NCBI GenBank assembly: GCA_001414345.1
Contig: LLCB01000077.1
Location: 1 to 64,000 of the forward strand
DNA from: Hymenoscyphus infarciens
Taxonomy: Eukaryota; Ascomycota; Leotiomycetes; Helotiales; Helotiaceae
Reading direction: 5' to 3'
DNA length: 64,000 bases
Each line of letters opens with the position of its first letter. Position 1 is the stretch's first letter. The position numbers and the translations under genes are program-made. This document shows, one piece after another, positions 24,188 to 36,933 of this stretch. The notes under the pieces were generated by a model that was given only the letters and a program-made list of their open reading frames with translations, did no database searches and was not told the DNA's origin.

Positions 24188-26149
24188 TCCTCTCTTCTTT
24201 AAAAAGACTCGTTCTAAGTCTTTAGTTATTAATTAATATAGTATTAGGTTAATTAGAGTATTATTTATCTCTTTATTATAAAGAATGTAATTTGTCTACT
24301 ATTATAGTATATAGTAGTTAGAGTAAGGTCGGTAGCTAGTAGTATTATTATTTAAGAGCTAATTACTCTTTATTTACTATTATATACTATATAATAATAG
24401 GATATAAATAGAAGAGAGGCTAATAATTAGCTATAGAGTAGAAAGCGGTATACTACTATAGAGTTGTTATATTCTTACTATTATTATATATTATAATAGT
24501 AATTATTAAGTAATAAATAATAATTATAAAGTAATAGCTATTATTATAAGTAGTATATTAGTAGGCGACTTTTCCTCGATTTTAACTTCTCTTCTTCTTT
24601 TCTTTTTATCTAAATAATATAAATAGTAAGAATACCTTTTAATTAGATATATTCTTATATACTAACTTATCTCCTAGAATATATATATATATTATATATA
24701 TATATAAAAGTAAGTTCTTCTCTTCTTAATTAGACCTAATTTAAGGCTAATCTAATATAGTAAAATGTCTCTTCTATGTTCTCCTAGTACGCTTCTAGCT
24801 ACTTATTAAGTCTACTATGTTTAGTGCTTTTAGGTAAAATCTTAGAATAGAGATTACGTATATATTTTTAAGAAGCCGAAGTCGAAGAAGTATAGGTACT
24901 ATATAGAGTAGAATACTATATATATCTTAGTAAGTTTAATCTTAAATATATACTAAATCTGTTTTAACTTAGGTAGTTACTATAGTTTTTAGAGAAGGAG
25001 TTTAATAAGCTTAAGCTTAAGAAGGAGAAGAGAGAGATTAAGAAGGCTACTAAGGCCTTAGATAAAGTGTTAGTTATTACTAGTATAGAGGTACTAAAGA
25101 ATAGTTTAGAGATATAGTTTACTCTCTTAGAAGAGACTTAGGCGCTTTATACTAAGGTTGCTATAAGTACCTCTTACTTATTAGAGAGGTTTTAGTTACT
25201 AATATTTAATAGTCCTTATACTATACTATAGAGAGTAAGACCTCTGTTTAAACCTAGGTTTAGGTCCTCTTTAAGGCCTACTTAAAGAGTTTATAGACGT
25301 CTCTTCTAAAGCTGGTTATAAGAGGTTACTAAGGTAAGAAGCGTTCTTATAAGAAGGAGGTAGTAGAGGAAGAGCTAATTTAGACTTCTTATACTTAAGA
25401 GAGTAGAGAGGAGGATAATAAGTTAGAGGAAGAAGAGGCTATAGCCTAGAGAGGGTTAGTAGGCCCTGTTTTAGTAGTAACTTAGTCTTAGTTCTTTACT
25501 TTATTAACTTTAAACATTTCTACTAGTTAGTGTTTTATCTTAGGTTTTTATTATAAGTTCTTTATTAAGAGTAACTAGAATTAGAAGGTATTAATAGAGT
25601 TTTATAAATTAACTCTTTTATTTAATTCTTATCTAATTCTTATATATTAAGCTATTTAGAGAGGTGTTAGAGTAGTCTTAGCTCTTTTAGATATTTAGTA
25701 TAAAAGTCTCTTAGATAATATAGTAAACCTTAAAAATTATCTATAGAATACTAAGTAGGATCTAAATTATATCTAACCTATTTTACTTAATACTATAGCT
25801 ATTTTCTAAAAAGTCTATTACTAAGTATTTCTTATACTTTCTATTCTTATATACTTTTAATAATATTTAATAGAGGCTTTAAAGCCTCTTATCTTAGTAA
25901 GAGAGTGTTTAGATCCTTTAAAAGTATATTAAAAGTAAAAACATTATAAATTAATAATCTTTTTAGAAGTTTTAGCTTATAAGAGTATTCTATATAATCT
26001 AGTATTTTAAAAGGTCTTATCTACTATTTAGTAAGCTTTTAGCTAAGACGATTTATTTTAAGATTCTTAGTAGATAAGTAGACTTTATCTCTAATATCTT
26101 AGTTAATAGCTCTTTAGTATTAATTTATACTATCCTCTATTCTTTTCTA

Positions 26150-28470
26150 GGCTTTATTTATATTATCTTTAGCTATCTTTTAAGTAGAGTATATATATTA
26201 GGCTATTTTTACTACCTTATTATAGTTAAGATATTCCTAGGGAATAGACGTCTTTAGTATATTCTAGTCTTATAAAGTCCTTAGGTTAAGTTTAAACTTA
26301 AGCTAATAAAGGGTTATACTAATAGATAAGTATAGAAGTATTATTTATACTCTATCTATTAGAGAGATTAATTCGCTCTAGTTATCTTAGTAGTAGTTTA
26401 TAAAGAGTCTTAGTCTCTAATTAATATATTAGTTTATTATCTCTATCTATTTATCTGTTTATTTATAGTAAGTAGTACTAAGCTTAAGCTTAATACTAAT
26501 TATTTAATAAAATTTAGTCTAAAATAATAATATAAATTAAGGTTCTTAATTAGACGTAATTGATTTAGAGTAGTAACTAAAATAGTAAATCTATTAAATA
26601 AAGAGTTTAGCTAGGCTTTTAATATCTATAGTTAAGTAGTAGAGTATTAATACTAAATCCTTTCTAAGTTAGTTAATAAATACTAGTATAGTGTTAAATC
26701 TGTGTTTATCTTTTAGAAATAATTTAAAATCTATATATAAATGTTATATAGAATAGTTAGATATAAGTAGAGAGTAAAGAAAGCCTTATTACTTAGTTTA
26801 TTAAGAATAAGAGTATTTATAAGCTTAATAATTCCCTATGTACCTCTTATAGTCTAAACCTAGTTTAACCTAGTAGTAGTATTATACTAATAACTAGTAT
26901 ACACTTAGGTAAGTACTAAATACTTAGTTATAGACTTCTCTAATTAGCTTTATATAGAGTTTAATATTCTTTTAAATATAAAGTTGATTCTTAAAAAGGA
27001 GTAAATTATCTAGTAAGATAGAGTATCTATTTAGAAGTTTATAACGTTCTTTTTAAAAGAAGTGTAGGTTATCTTCTTTTAACTTTTAAATTATGTTTAA
27101 ACTTAACTTTAGAATAATATCTATTATATTAAGAGATATAGACTATTCTTATAAAAGGATCTAAGTAAGTTTAATATTAATTTAGAGGTCTAACTAATTA
27201 GGTCCTAAGAGAGTATATAAGCGGCTATCTAATTTAGCTTAATTATAGGTTTTTAAGTCTTATTTATATTAAGTTAATATATTTGCTTTTTAATTACTCT
27301 TCTTAGATATAAATTAGATCTAAAAGTTAAAGTCTAATAAAAACTCTATTTATTAGACTTACTTAGCTATAAGTAGCTTAGTTATTATAAAGTATTCTAA
27401 TAATTTATAATATAAATATATATTAATATACTTCTAATATAATATAAGTTTAAAGTACTATTTCTTAAAAGCTTTTATAATAGTAGATAGTTCTTTATTA
27501 TAGATCTTCTAATTTAATTTATAGCTAACTAGGATATATAAGTAGAACCTAATAAGATACTAAAAGCTATTATATTATTATAAGAATATACCTACTATTA
27601 CTTCTTCTAAGGAGTCTATTTCTACCTTTATATTATAATTAAGATTAAAGTAGTATAAGGTTTATATAGTAAGTAGCCTAGTCCTTAGTACTTTAAAAGC
27701 TTTATTATATTTAAGTGTTTATAGAAACAGCTTTATAGAGTATATTATTATAGTTAAGAGTTTAGTAATTTTAGTATAACCTTTAATAAATTATCTATAG
27801 AATCCTATAAACCTTAGATAAGACTTTATACTTATTATAGTATTAGGTTAAACCTAGTTTTATAAAGGCTCTACTTTTTTAGAGTTAACTTTAAGTCCTT
27901 TTATAATTAAGAGAAATCCTAAGTATTTAACTCTAGTAATATTAAATTTACTTTTCTTAATATCTACCTAAAGTCCTACTTCTTAGAGCTAATTTAGAAC
28001 CTTTCTAACCTATTTCTTATATTCTTTAATAGTATTTAAATAAATTAAAATATTATTTAAGTAGATAATATAAAAGTTATCTAGATAGTTAATTAAAACG
28101 TTATTTATATAACGTTAATAGATAGTAAGGCTATTATAAAGTCTAAAAGAGAAGACTTTATATTTATATATACTATACCTAGTTTTAAATATAGTTATCT
28201 CTTCTAAGTTAGAGTCTATTTAGATATAATAAAAAGCTTATCTAATATCTAATTTAGTAAAGATTTTAGCTATTCTTATCCTAGAAAGAAGCTTATTAAT
28301 ATAAGGGATTAGGTAGGGATTATTTTAGATTAGAGTATTTAGCTTCTTATAATTAATATAGAACTATAACTTATTACTATTAGCCTTTTTAATAAAGAGT
28401 ACTAGAGAGGTAAAAGGGCTATTACTATTAATAATAAACCTTTTATCTAGGTTCTTTATAAGATACTCCT
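26150..28470 (-). pseudogene. Gypsy pol remnant (reverse transcriptase, RNase H, integrase)
   Basis: Reading the minus strand gives a Ty3/gypsy polyprotein in the usual order, reverse transcriptase before integrase, interrupted by many amber and ochre codons. The YxDD aspartates have become asparagines (YLNN). RNase H would lie between the two at about 27,700-27,000, but I could not define its motifs. Confidence 0.8.
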
Positions 28471-31277
28471 TTATAGCTTTAAGCTTTATAGTTAACTATT
28501 AATATAGAGGCAAAAAGGAGTTAGGAAGTAGCTTATTTAAAGTAATCTTATAATTATATTTATAATAAGAAGAGAGCTTATTAAAAGCTACTTTTAAGAA
28601 TACGTCTTTATAGAATAAGTAATATTTTAGAAGTTAGGCCTATATTAGAGCTCTTATTTTATCGTTGTCTTAGAAAGAGGCTAATCTCTTATTAATAATC
28701 TAATCTAGTTTATAGAAGCTTATTATATAAAATTCTAAATTAGACTATTTTATATTATAATATATTACGTTTATATTTATTTTATAGATAAAAGAGTATA
28801 GAGTTTAGCCTTTTAATACTATACTAGTAGTTTATAGAGGCTTTAGACTAAAGTTAGATATTAAAATTTTAAGAGATATTATTATAAATAGAAATAATAA
28901 CTTAGCTATATTTATAAGTCTACTCTTTTTATATCTTTCTTATTACTAGATAGTATATTCCCTTTAATTTATATCTAACTAGTAATTTAAAAAGAGTTTC
29001 TAGTTCTAGCTAGAAAGAGAAAGTAAAATTTCCTTACTATAGTAGAGAGTTAGAGAGTAATTAGCTAGCTAAGTAATCTAGCTCTTTAAGAGGTTAAGAA
29101 GGACTTTAAAGTAGTTTAACTACTTATTACTAATAATTAGGTCTTACTATCTAAGGTCTAGGATAATAAAGAAGTAGTTAAGAATATAACGTTTATTAAT
29201 ATTTAGATATAGTTATATAAACTAAGTTACTTAGCTTTTAGTACTATTATTATATCTATAAATAGATATTATATATAGTAATCTCTAAATCTTTAAACCT
29301 ATTATCTTAAATAAGTATAGAGCTAGAGGTTAATTTAGAAATAGGTACTCGTTTACTTCTATATCTACTAAAGCTTATATTTTAATACTATATTCTTATA
29401 TACTAAGAGTAGTATTTATAAGAAATTGTTTTTCTTCTATAAGCTTAGAAAGATTAAGTCTAGCTAGATTATATTTATATAAGCCTAAGAAGGAATTTTT
29501 ACCTAGGCTTCTTCGTTTTCTTTCTAACTTAGCTTAGAGTTAGAGTACTCTTTAAAAGGTTATTCTTCTTTAGGTTAATTATCTATCTTATTAATAGTAG
29601 AAAGATTAAAGTAATTAAGTTTAAAATGTTTAGGCTTACTATAATAGTAATACTTTATACTAGTAGAGACTTAGTTTATTAATATAGTCTTTGATTTTTT
29701 ATTAATAGAAAATAGTCTAAGAGTTTATAAAATCTTTTAAGATATAAGTTTAAGTCTATATAAGAGTAGAGAGGTTTTTAAAGTAGAGCTAGATAAGGAT
29801 TAAAAAGTACTTGTTTTTTTAAATAATAAGGTTATACTAATTAGTTTAGCTATAGTACTAGTTATAGATAACTCTATATTTTAGTACTTCTCTTTATTTA
29901 AAGCTAAAAGATATACTACTATCTTATTAAAATTATAATTCTAATCTTTCTTAGCTAAAGTAGAGTTACTTTAAAGCTATAGTATAATCTTATTCTATAT
30001 CTAGTAGAATCTTTCTAACTCTAGTATTCTTTTAAGTATAGCTATACTTAAGAAGTATACTTTAAAATCTAAAAAAGTTTCTTTTATATAACCCTTTCTA
30101 CCTATTTATAAAGCTTAAAATTTATTCTAAGTATTCTTCTTCTTATAACTAGTTAAGAAGTAGGAATTAAGAAGTTTAATTATATCTTATTAATCTTTAA
30201 AAGCTATATTACTTATATCTAACTTATATTAGAGCTTTAAGTAGTTCTTAGTAAGTTTCGTAGTTATCTTTTAGATAAGGGCTTTATAAGTTTTAGATAT
30301 ATAGTAATAGTTAGTGTTTACTTAGAGTCTATTATATATAGATATCTTCTATTACTTATAAGTAGATAAAGTACTATTATTTAAAGGTTTAATTTTCTTT
30401 ATAATTTTACTTTTAATAGATTAAAGAGCTTTTAGAGTACTTTTAAGTTATAGGCGTAGAGTAGATTATTATAAGGAAGGAATATTAAGAGTAGAGTCTT
30501 ACTTCTAATAATAGTTAGAAGAGATAAAAGGAGGTGTTTATATAGATTAGATAGGACTTAGACTTTAGTTATTATTTAGTAGTTATTAACTAATTTACTA
30601 TACTAGGTCTAATAATTAAGTAATCTAATTATCTTACTCTAAAATTCTCTATTCTTTTTCTTAATCCTTAGCTTTTATAGCTTAGATTATACTCTATATC
30701 TCGTCTATATTAAAGAAGTTCTATTAATCTCTCTAGCTTCTAGGTACTAGGCCTTTATCTTTATTATTCTTAGGCTTCTTAGTATTCTTAAGAGTATAGT
30801 ACTAAGTCGAGGACCTTTTAGTAGAGGCTTAACTTTATTATCTAAAGAGAGGCTCTATACTTAGAAGTAAAGCTTAAGAGAGACCTAGGGTTACTCTAGA
30901 TTCTAATATATTAAATATTAAATTAGAAAGAGAGTAAAGAGGACGATTTAGGAGTTTTCTAGATAACTATTTATATTATTAACTATCTAAATCGTATATA
31001 GTACTCTCTATATAAAGAGGGTTATTAGGATTCTTAGAAACACTTAGTATATTCTAATCTCTTAATATATAAGATACGATTTTTACTAGCTATCTATATA
31101 GATACTAAACCCTAGTATTACTAGCTATTTAAGAGATCTCTAGAATCCTAGCTATTTAAGAATATATTATTATAGTCTAATTATAAGCTAAATCGAAATT
31201 GAAATAAAAAAAGCAACGATAAGCTCGAAAGAGATATTATAAAGACTATTATTAATAAAGAAGAGTTATTATTTTTA

Positions 31278-31755
31278 TATAATAGTATAAAATATATACT
31301 ATAAGAGAAGAGGTATATAGAAGTGTATTCGAGACTAAATAACGTAAGTAGATACTAGGCTCTAATATAGAAGAAAATAATAACTATCTCTCTTTTATAC
31401 TAAATATAAACGTTTATATATAAGAGATTAGAAGCTTCTAAGTTCTAATAATAATAATAACTAAGCTCTATCTAATATAGCTAATACTAAATAATAAGAG
31501 CTGAAAAGCTAAATATATAACCTCTAAACCTTTAGAAAGCTAAATATATAATATCTAAATCTTAATCTCTTTTATATATAAATATTAGATATTAATATCT
31601 TCGGCACTTCGCTTATATAAGTATTAGTTATTCGTAATCTCGGCTCTAGGAGTATTAGAGGTATTAGTAGTACTTAGAGGTATTAGTAGTTTCGCGAATA
31701 CTAATAATTCAGAATAGTGCTATTATATAATAATCTAGAATAGCGTGTTATTATA
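31278..31755 (-). repeat. 5' LTR of the gypsy element
   Basis: 478 bp, the partner of 23710-24187. It keeps slightly more CG and CA than the other LTR, for example in the CTTCGGCACTTCGC stretch. Confidence 0.9.
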
Positions 31756-32330
31756 GAGATTAGTATAGACTTAAATATCTCTAATATAAGTACTAGAAGA
31801 GACCTAGTTAGATGTTTTATAGAACGATCTATAGTAGTTAGTTTAAGAGTCTAGCTACCTTTTAGGAGAAGAAATAAGAGATAATAGACTCTCGAAAGTA
31901 TAATAAGTATATTCTCTTATAGTTAGAGTCTTAGTTTACGCTTATAAGATAGTAGAGGTATAGGCTAGTATAGTAGTAAGACAACGCTTCTTATTACTAA
32001 TCCTTTAAAACTAAGGATAATCTTTATAAGAGAAATATCTCTATAATTTATTAGCTTACCTATTTACTAGACCTTAATCTAATAGAGTATATATAGGCTT
32101 AGATACGTCGATATATCTAAGAATATTAACTTAAAGCCTATTATAATACTAATTCAGTTACTTTAGATTAGCTAAAAGAGATTATTCTTAAAGCTTAGAA
32201 TACTATACTAGAGGACTTTATAGTAAAGCTCTTTAACTCTTAGTAGGAGTAATATTAAGCTATTATTAATACTAGAGAAAGATCTACTAGATACTAAATA
32301 ATAAAGCATTTAATATTAGCCTAAAAATAG
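31756..32330 (+). pseudogene. C-terminal half of Tc1/mariner transposase
   Basis: Plus-strand reading gives a DDE_3-type end: QDNASSHY, then LDLNLIEYIQA and a downstream AWN-like helix region ending near an INTRERSTRY stretch. TAG/TAA codons replace likely CAG, CAA, TGG or CGA codons. The N-terminal half lies before 23710. Confidence 0.75.
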
Positions 32331-32385
32331 AGTGATTCTTATTAGTTCTAAGACCTCTAACAGCACTGCCTCCCCTAGTCTCCAC

Positions 32386-32424
32386 TCGACCTACTTTACA
32401 AATACTTAAGGGGGGGGGATAGTA
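32386..32424. repeat. Right terminal inverted repeat of the Tc1-like element
   Basis: The reverse complement of the left arm with few changes. It keeps TG/CA where the left arm has TA, for example ATTTGTAAAG against ATTTATAAAG. Confidence 0.85.
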
Positions 32425-33435
32425 TAGAAGTCGTGCCTTCAGCCACAACGAAAAGGGAGGGCCAAGGGTCTAGACCAACGTCGACTTCCAAGGTTTCTGA
32501 GAGTCTCCAGAGGCAAGTCGAACCTTCTCTTGCAGATCAACTCACCAAACCAGCGCGACTTAGTCTTTTGTCTCCTATTTGAATTCAATCCATGAAAGGT
32601 GGGTCGTTTTTCATCACTCCGTAGAAGCCTGATATGATTGTTGTGCATCGCACTGGTTTCCACTTGGGTTTAAAAACAAAACAAGGGATTCAAACCTGGT
32701 TGGTTAACTTCAACACCAATCCAACAGCGAAAATTATCGCGATGCCCCAATTTCAACCACAAGAAAGCCAAAACCCCCCCCACCAATTTATTTTACTTTT
32801 GTTATCAAGAAAAGGGAGAAAAATAAGTACAAAACATTTGTTAACCCAGCCTTACCAAAAAAACAAAGAAAAGAGAAGAAAAAAACATATAACACCAAGC
32901 CATCAACCGCGCGCTTACCCCTTCCCCTCCCCAATCGTCGCGTTTCCTCTCACCGAACCCCAGACCCAGTCCAGCCCCAGCCCAGCATCCCCCAAAAAAG
33001 CCACAAACGAAGAAACCCCACTTACAGCCTCAGAAGTGCGGTATGCAACAAAAGAAAAGATCTTGATCTGATCTACAGTGCCTGGCCTGGCAGGGGAAAC
33101 AAGGCAAGGAAAGGCAACTTTTTTTTTTGTTGGGGGCCAAATTGGGGGGGAGATGGATGCGTCATATGTTGGGCCTGTTGTGTCACTCACTTGGGTCCTC
33201 AAACCCTTGGAGCTGAACCGAGCGAGCGGGAGTCGGCGGATACTTGACAGATTCCGGGGAGATGTGGAGCTGATCGGAGAGTTTTGCTGTTGGTTGGTTT
33301 GTTGGTTGGTTTGTTGGGTGAAGAATGGGATGAGAAGGGTTGGAAGTTGGAAGGTGGACCGGCAATCTCTTTTCCTCTCTCGGTAATCTGTGTTACTATT
33401 TTTAGATTCATGGGAATTTTGAATTTGTGTGTGTA
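32425..33435. other. Unique DNA between two transposons
   Basis: A 1-kb block of normal composition separates two RIP-saturated elements. It contains a GGTTGGTTT-rich stretch near 33,285-33,320. A long minus-strand frame overlaps it, but it starts inside the next element's inverted repeat and shows no recognisable domain. Confidence 0.5.
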
Positions 33436-35539
33436 CGGAGGACGCGGTCATATGTATAGAGACTATAGGGCAGTGCACTGTAGAGGTACCCTGAAGGGTG
33501 GTCGGTGCCCTGAACCGCTTTTTAGCCCCTCTATTTTAGCGAGTCTATAGAGAGGTCCTTCTTATAAACACTTCTATAATACTATTATTTAATATATTCT
33601 TTTAAAATTAAAACTCTATTATCTTCTTTATCTAGTCTATCTTTTAAGCTCTTTTACTAGTCCTTTTACTAGTAATTTACTAGTAAAATATTTGAATTTT
33701 TAAATAGTAAAGAGAGTCTTCTTTTAGAGGACGATAATAGCTATTTATAAGATTATAACTTAGAATATAATTTAGATTATAATCTTTTTAATAAAGAAGA
33801 TAATAAGGAGAAGGACTCTTTTAATAGACTAGAATTAGAGGATTTAGATACCTATTTATAGAACGTCTCTTATATTCTAGACTCTATTCCTTCTACTTTT
33901 ATACTTCCTATTCTACTTTGTCTTTTATCTACTATTCTTCTACTAATTACTATTATATAATAAGCTATAGATATTGCTTTTATAGTAACTTCTATTTCGT
34001 ATCTAGGCTAGTCTAAAGGTAAAGAATAGAATACTATTAGAGTAAGAGTTATAGCTTTATTACTTTATAATTATAAGTAGTTTATAAAATAAGTAACTAA
34101 GAGAACTAGAATCTCTCGCTCTTCTATCTTTAAGCTATAAAAGAAGGCTCTAGAAAGAAAGTGGATTTATAAGACGAATATAGAGACCTAGTATATCGAC
34201 GATAAACCTTATTCTAGAAGGCTACTGATTATAGAGAAAGTTTAGCTTTATATTCTTAAAGTTATAACTAAGAATAGTATAATAAGAGAGTAGTTATGTT
34301 AGTAAATTATATAAGAAGTTTAAAAGACTTCTAGTTATATAAAAGACGAGAGCTTATCTCTAAATACTATTTATAAGTTAATAAGAAGCGAGAGTTACTA
34401 AGTTTATAAAAGAATAATAAAACTAGGTCTAAATAAGTAATAAAAGAAGGCTTATTTAGACTAGTATTTACTTTATAAAAAGTAGACTTTAGAAGATTAG
34501 AAGAACGTTATCTTTACTAATAAGACGTTAGTCTAAAAGGGGGGGGTAAGAGAGCGAAGAAGAGTATAGAGAATAAAGGAGGAGATATATTATTAATATA
34601 TTATTATATATTAGTAGAAAGGGTTTAGCGAGTTTATATAATAGAGCTCTTTCTCTTATAATATAAAAGGGCTTTATTATATCTAGGAAAAGGAGATAAA
34701 GAAAGAGAAGAAGGATTATAAAAGAGATATTATAATATAGAATATAGCTTAGTTCTTTTAAGATAAGGAGAAGTAGGAGAGTTTTTAGAACGTAAAATAA
34801 TAAGTAAAGATAGACTAAAAATAATAAGATATTAAGATAGTAAAGACTTAGTACTAAAAGAAGTATTATAAAGATACTCTTTAACCTCTTATTAATTCGC
34901 TTTATCCTCTCTTTAAATATAAAGAGTCTACTAGTCTTATTATTTTAAAAAAGAGATAAGAGAGGATAAACTAGTACTAGTATTAAGAGAAGATTCTACG
35001 TCCTTTACTTCTTCCTTTTATATAAAAATATAAGAAGGATTAGCTAGAGACTTTAGTATAAGAAGATAATACTTCTACTTATACTTACTAAGAATAAGAG
35101 AAGGTCTTTAGTATATATACTATATATAAGCTTCTTTAGCTAGGAAACTCTCTTAATCTTAACACTATAGAGCTAACTTAGTACTAGATAAAGAGAGAAA
35201 TAATAAAAGAGAGACTAATTAATACTAAGAAAGTATTAAAAGAAGCGTAGATTAAGTACTAGGAAGATATATCTTAGGAGAAGATATAAGTATAGATTAA
35301 GTATATTCTAAGGTATATTAAAGAGATTATTAAGCTAAAAGAGAGTAATAAGTATAGGGAAGGAAGGCTAAAGAGTAAAGAGAAGCTAAGAGTATATAAT
35401 TAACTTAATTAGTTAGGAATAGCTTTAAAAATATATTAATAAAATTACCTCTAAAGTGGCTTTAGGGCACCGACCACCCTTTAGAGTACCCCTACAGTGT
35501 ACTGCTCTGTAGTCTCCATACATATGACCGCGTCCTCCG
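33436..35539 (+). mobile_element. Second Tc1/mariner-like DNA transposon, RIP-inactivated
   Basis: A 2,104-bp element has inverted repeats of about 80 bp: both ends begin CGGAGGACGCGGTCATATG and continue through GGGTGGTCGGTGCCCT. TA flanks both ends (33434-33435 and 35540-35541). The interior is extremely AT-rich and almost free of CA and TG. On the plus strand a DDE_3 transposase end can be read: NSLNLNTIEL at 35145-35177, from an NSPDLNPIE-type site, followed by a helix ending YIKEIIKLKESNKYREG. That ending resembles the RHIQEIIRLEGGNEYREG type of fungal Tc1 transposases. Numerous stop codons preclude function. The inverted repeats are much less RIP-damaged than the interior. Confidence 0.85.
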
Positions 35540-35541
35540 TA

Positions 35542-36933
35542 ACTAGCGAAATAAACTCGTTCGTCAAAGTGTTCCGAGGATTTCCAATCCCAGTAGTCTC
35601 TCTGGCTCCCAGTCGACATTGAAAGGAGCAGTAAATAGGTCGTTGTTCTAGCATCAATTACCAAATGCTTTAGGACTATTTGACTTGGGGGTATTCTAAA
35701 CACCTAGGTACATATCGTGAATTGTTCCAAGTGTTTAGAATAAGTACTTTCGATTGCCCTAAAAAGCTAGAAGAACGAGTACTATGTAGATGTGAAAAGT
35801 GCGAGCCTGGTTTATTTACTACCACTTTTAATGTCCATCGCGAATCTGGTTACTTGGATTCGGGTTATTTACTGCTACTAGTGTGCTTTTAGGTGTCCCT
35901 GGTCCATGGAAGCCCCTTTTGAAAAATCACAACTTACAGCCCACTTGCTTTTCAAAGGCGTTGAAGTCTTGGTATTTGGTTCTTCAGATCAGCGAGTGTC
36001 ACGACATAATAAATCATACATAGACCTCCTAAATCTCATCTAAATTTCTAAGCAGAGGCTTCTCAGGGCTACCAACAGCTGCACCAAGATTACATTATCT
36101 GTTTTAAAGAGACGAGATTTCAGTGTAAGTGTAAAAAAAAAGTTTTGATCCTTTGAATGTCTAAAATAACGCAAAGTCTTTTTCATCCAACAACAAAAGC
36201 CCCATGATACTCAAACATAAAATTTACTCTCGAATAGAAACAAAGAACTCTAAAGACACCAGCTCTCCAGCCGACATCGCTTAAAAAGCGCTGTGTAGAC
36301 TTGAAACCGAAGAATTCCTCTTCCGAGGCGAAAGAAACCGAGACCGAGATGACGAGAACACTAGAGTGCACGCAATGAGTAGAATGAGTTGGGGTTTTGC
36401 TCTTATTCACTCTTGAGTTATAGGTCGCCGTCTAACTTATAGTTATAATTATCTAGAGCAATATTGAGTGGGGAGTAACCATTTCCGAGGCCACCGAAGC
36501 AACGAAAACGCCTCGAAATTGTGATAAGCTTGGAAGAATTCAAGGACTATGGTAGAGCATGCAAATCACGTCAATTGTCGACTATAAAGTGCATAAATAC
36601 CAACACGTACTTCCATGATATAATCGAGGTTTTCAATTTCATCTACAATTCGTATCTGGGTATGAACCATAAGCTTGCATCATCTCCATCCCGGTCGTCG
36701 AGCCCTTGTCTCCATTATACAGTCGTGAAAACGGCCAGCCCGTTTGATTTTGTTTGTATTTAGAAAATCAAAGGGAAATCAAAAAGAATCGAAAACATAA
36801 CCCCTTCTCCACCAGAATAATCATCAAATGCTACAGCTCTCGAACCAGCAAAGGTGCCGACCGAAGCCAAAATCCTATATCGGTACATTGTGAAGCATAG
36901 TGTCTAAACACAGAATTTCCAGGATCGCATCCC
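35542..36933. other. Intergenic, 3' flank of DUF7371 gene
   Basis: No convincing gene. Holds an ACCTAGGTA motif at 35702 and a copy of the dispersed 28-bp sequence at 35816. Short frames on both strands show no motif. Confidence 0.55.
35816..35843 (+). repeat. Dispersed 28-bp sequence, copy 2
   Basis: TTACTACCACTTTTAATGTC plus CATCGCGA; closest in form to the copy at 51689. Confidence 0.7.

Larger units (their letters stand above)
23710..31755 (-). mobile_element. Ty3/gypsy LTR retrotransposon, RIP-inactivated
   Basis: Two direct repeats of exactly 478 bp bound an 8,046-bp element whose genes run on the minus strand. The 5' LTR is therefore 31755-31278. LTR ends read TA...TA on the minus strand, as expected if TG...CA had been hit by RIP. 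Reverse transcriptase is legible at about 28470-27740: SPFTSLVLFIKKA, FYINYKKLN (from a CVDYRKLN-type motif), FTKLDIR-AF and YLNNILIYL (from YLDDILIYS). Integrase is legible at about 26720-26150, with LSTTYY-TDR at the usual LSTAYHPQTDGQTE site. Scattered TAG/TAA codons and loss of catalytic aspartates rule out activity. Target-site duplications are ambiguous: AGGAT on the left, GAGAT on the right. Confidence 0.9.
22876..32424 (+). mobile_element. Tc1/mariner-like DNA transposon carrying a nested gypsy element
   Basis: Terminal inverted repeats of about 39 bp (22876-22914 and 32386-32424) begin TACTATCCCCCCC and continue CTTAAGTATTT; TA flanks both ends. Without the nested retrotransposon (23710-31755) the element is about 1.5 kb. 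On the plus strand the right half reads, through RIP-type stops, a DDE_3 transposase: QDNASSHY near 31,980 (from an original QDNAPSH type) and LDLNLIE at 32067-32087 (the PDLNPIE site with the last catalytic acid). The left half holds the front of the same gene, including a DE pair near 23,620. The gypsy insertion therefore cut the transposase frame in two. Confidence 0.88.

Noticed and set aside
32915..33478. 187-codon minus-strand frame between two transposons
   Set aside because: It begins inside the inverted repeat of the 33436 element and covers simple repeats; no recognisable domain.
36183..36410. 75-codon minus-strand frame downstream of the DUF7371 gene
   Set aside because: No motif, no conserved start context, composition like the flanking DNA.
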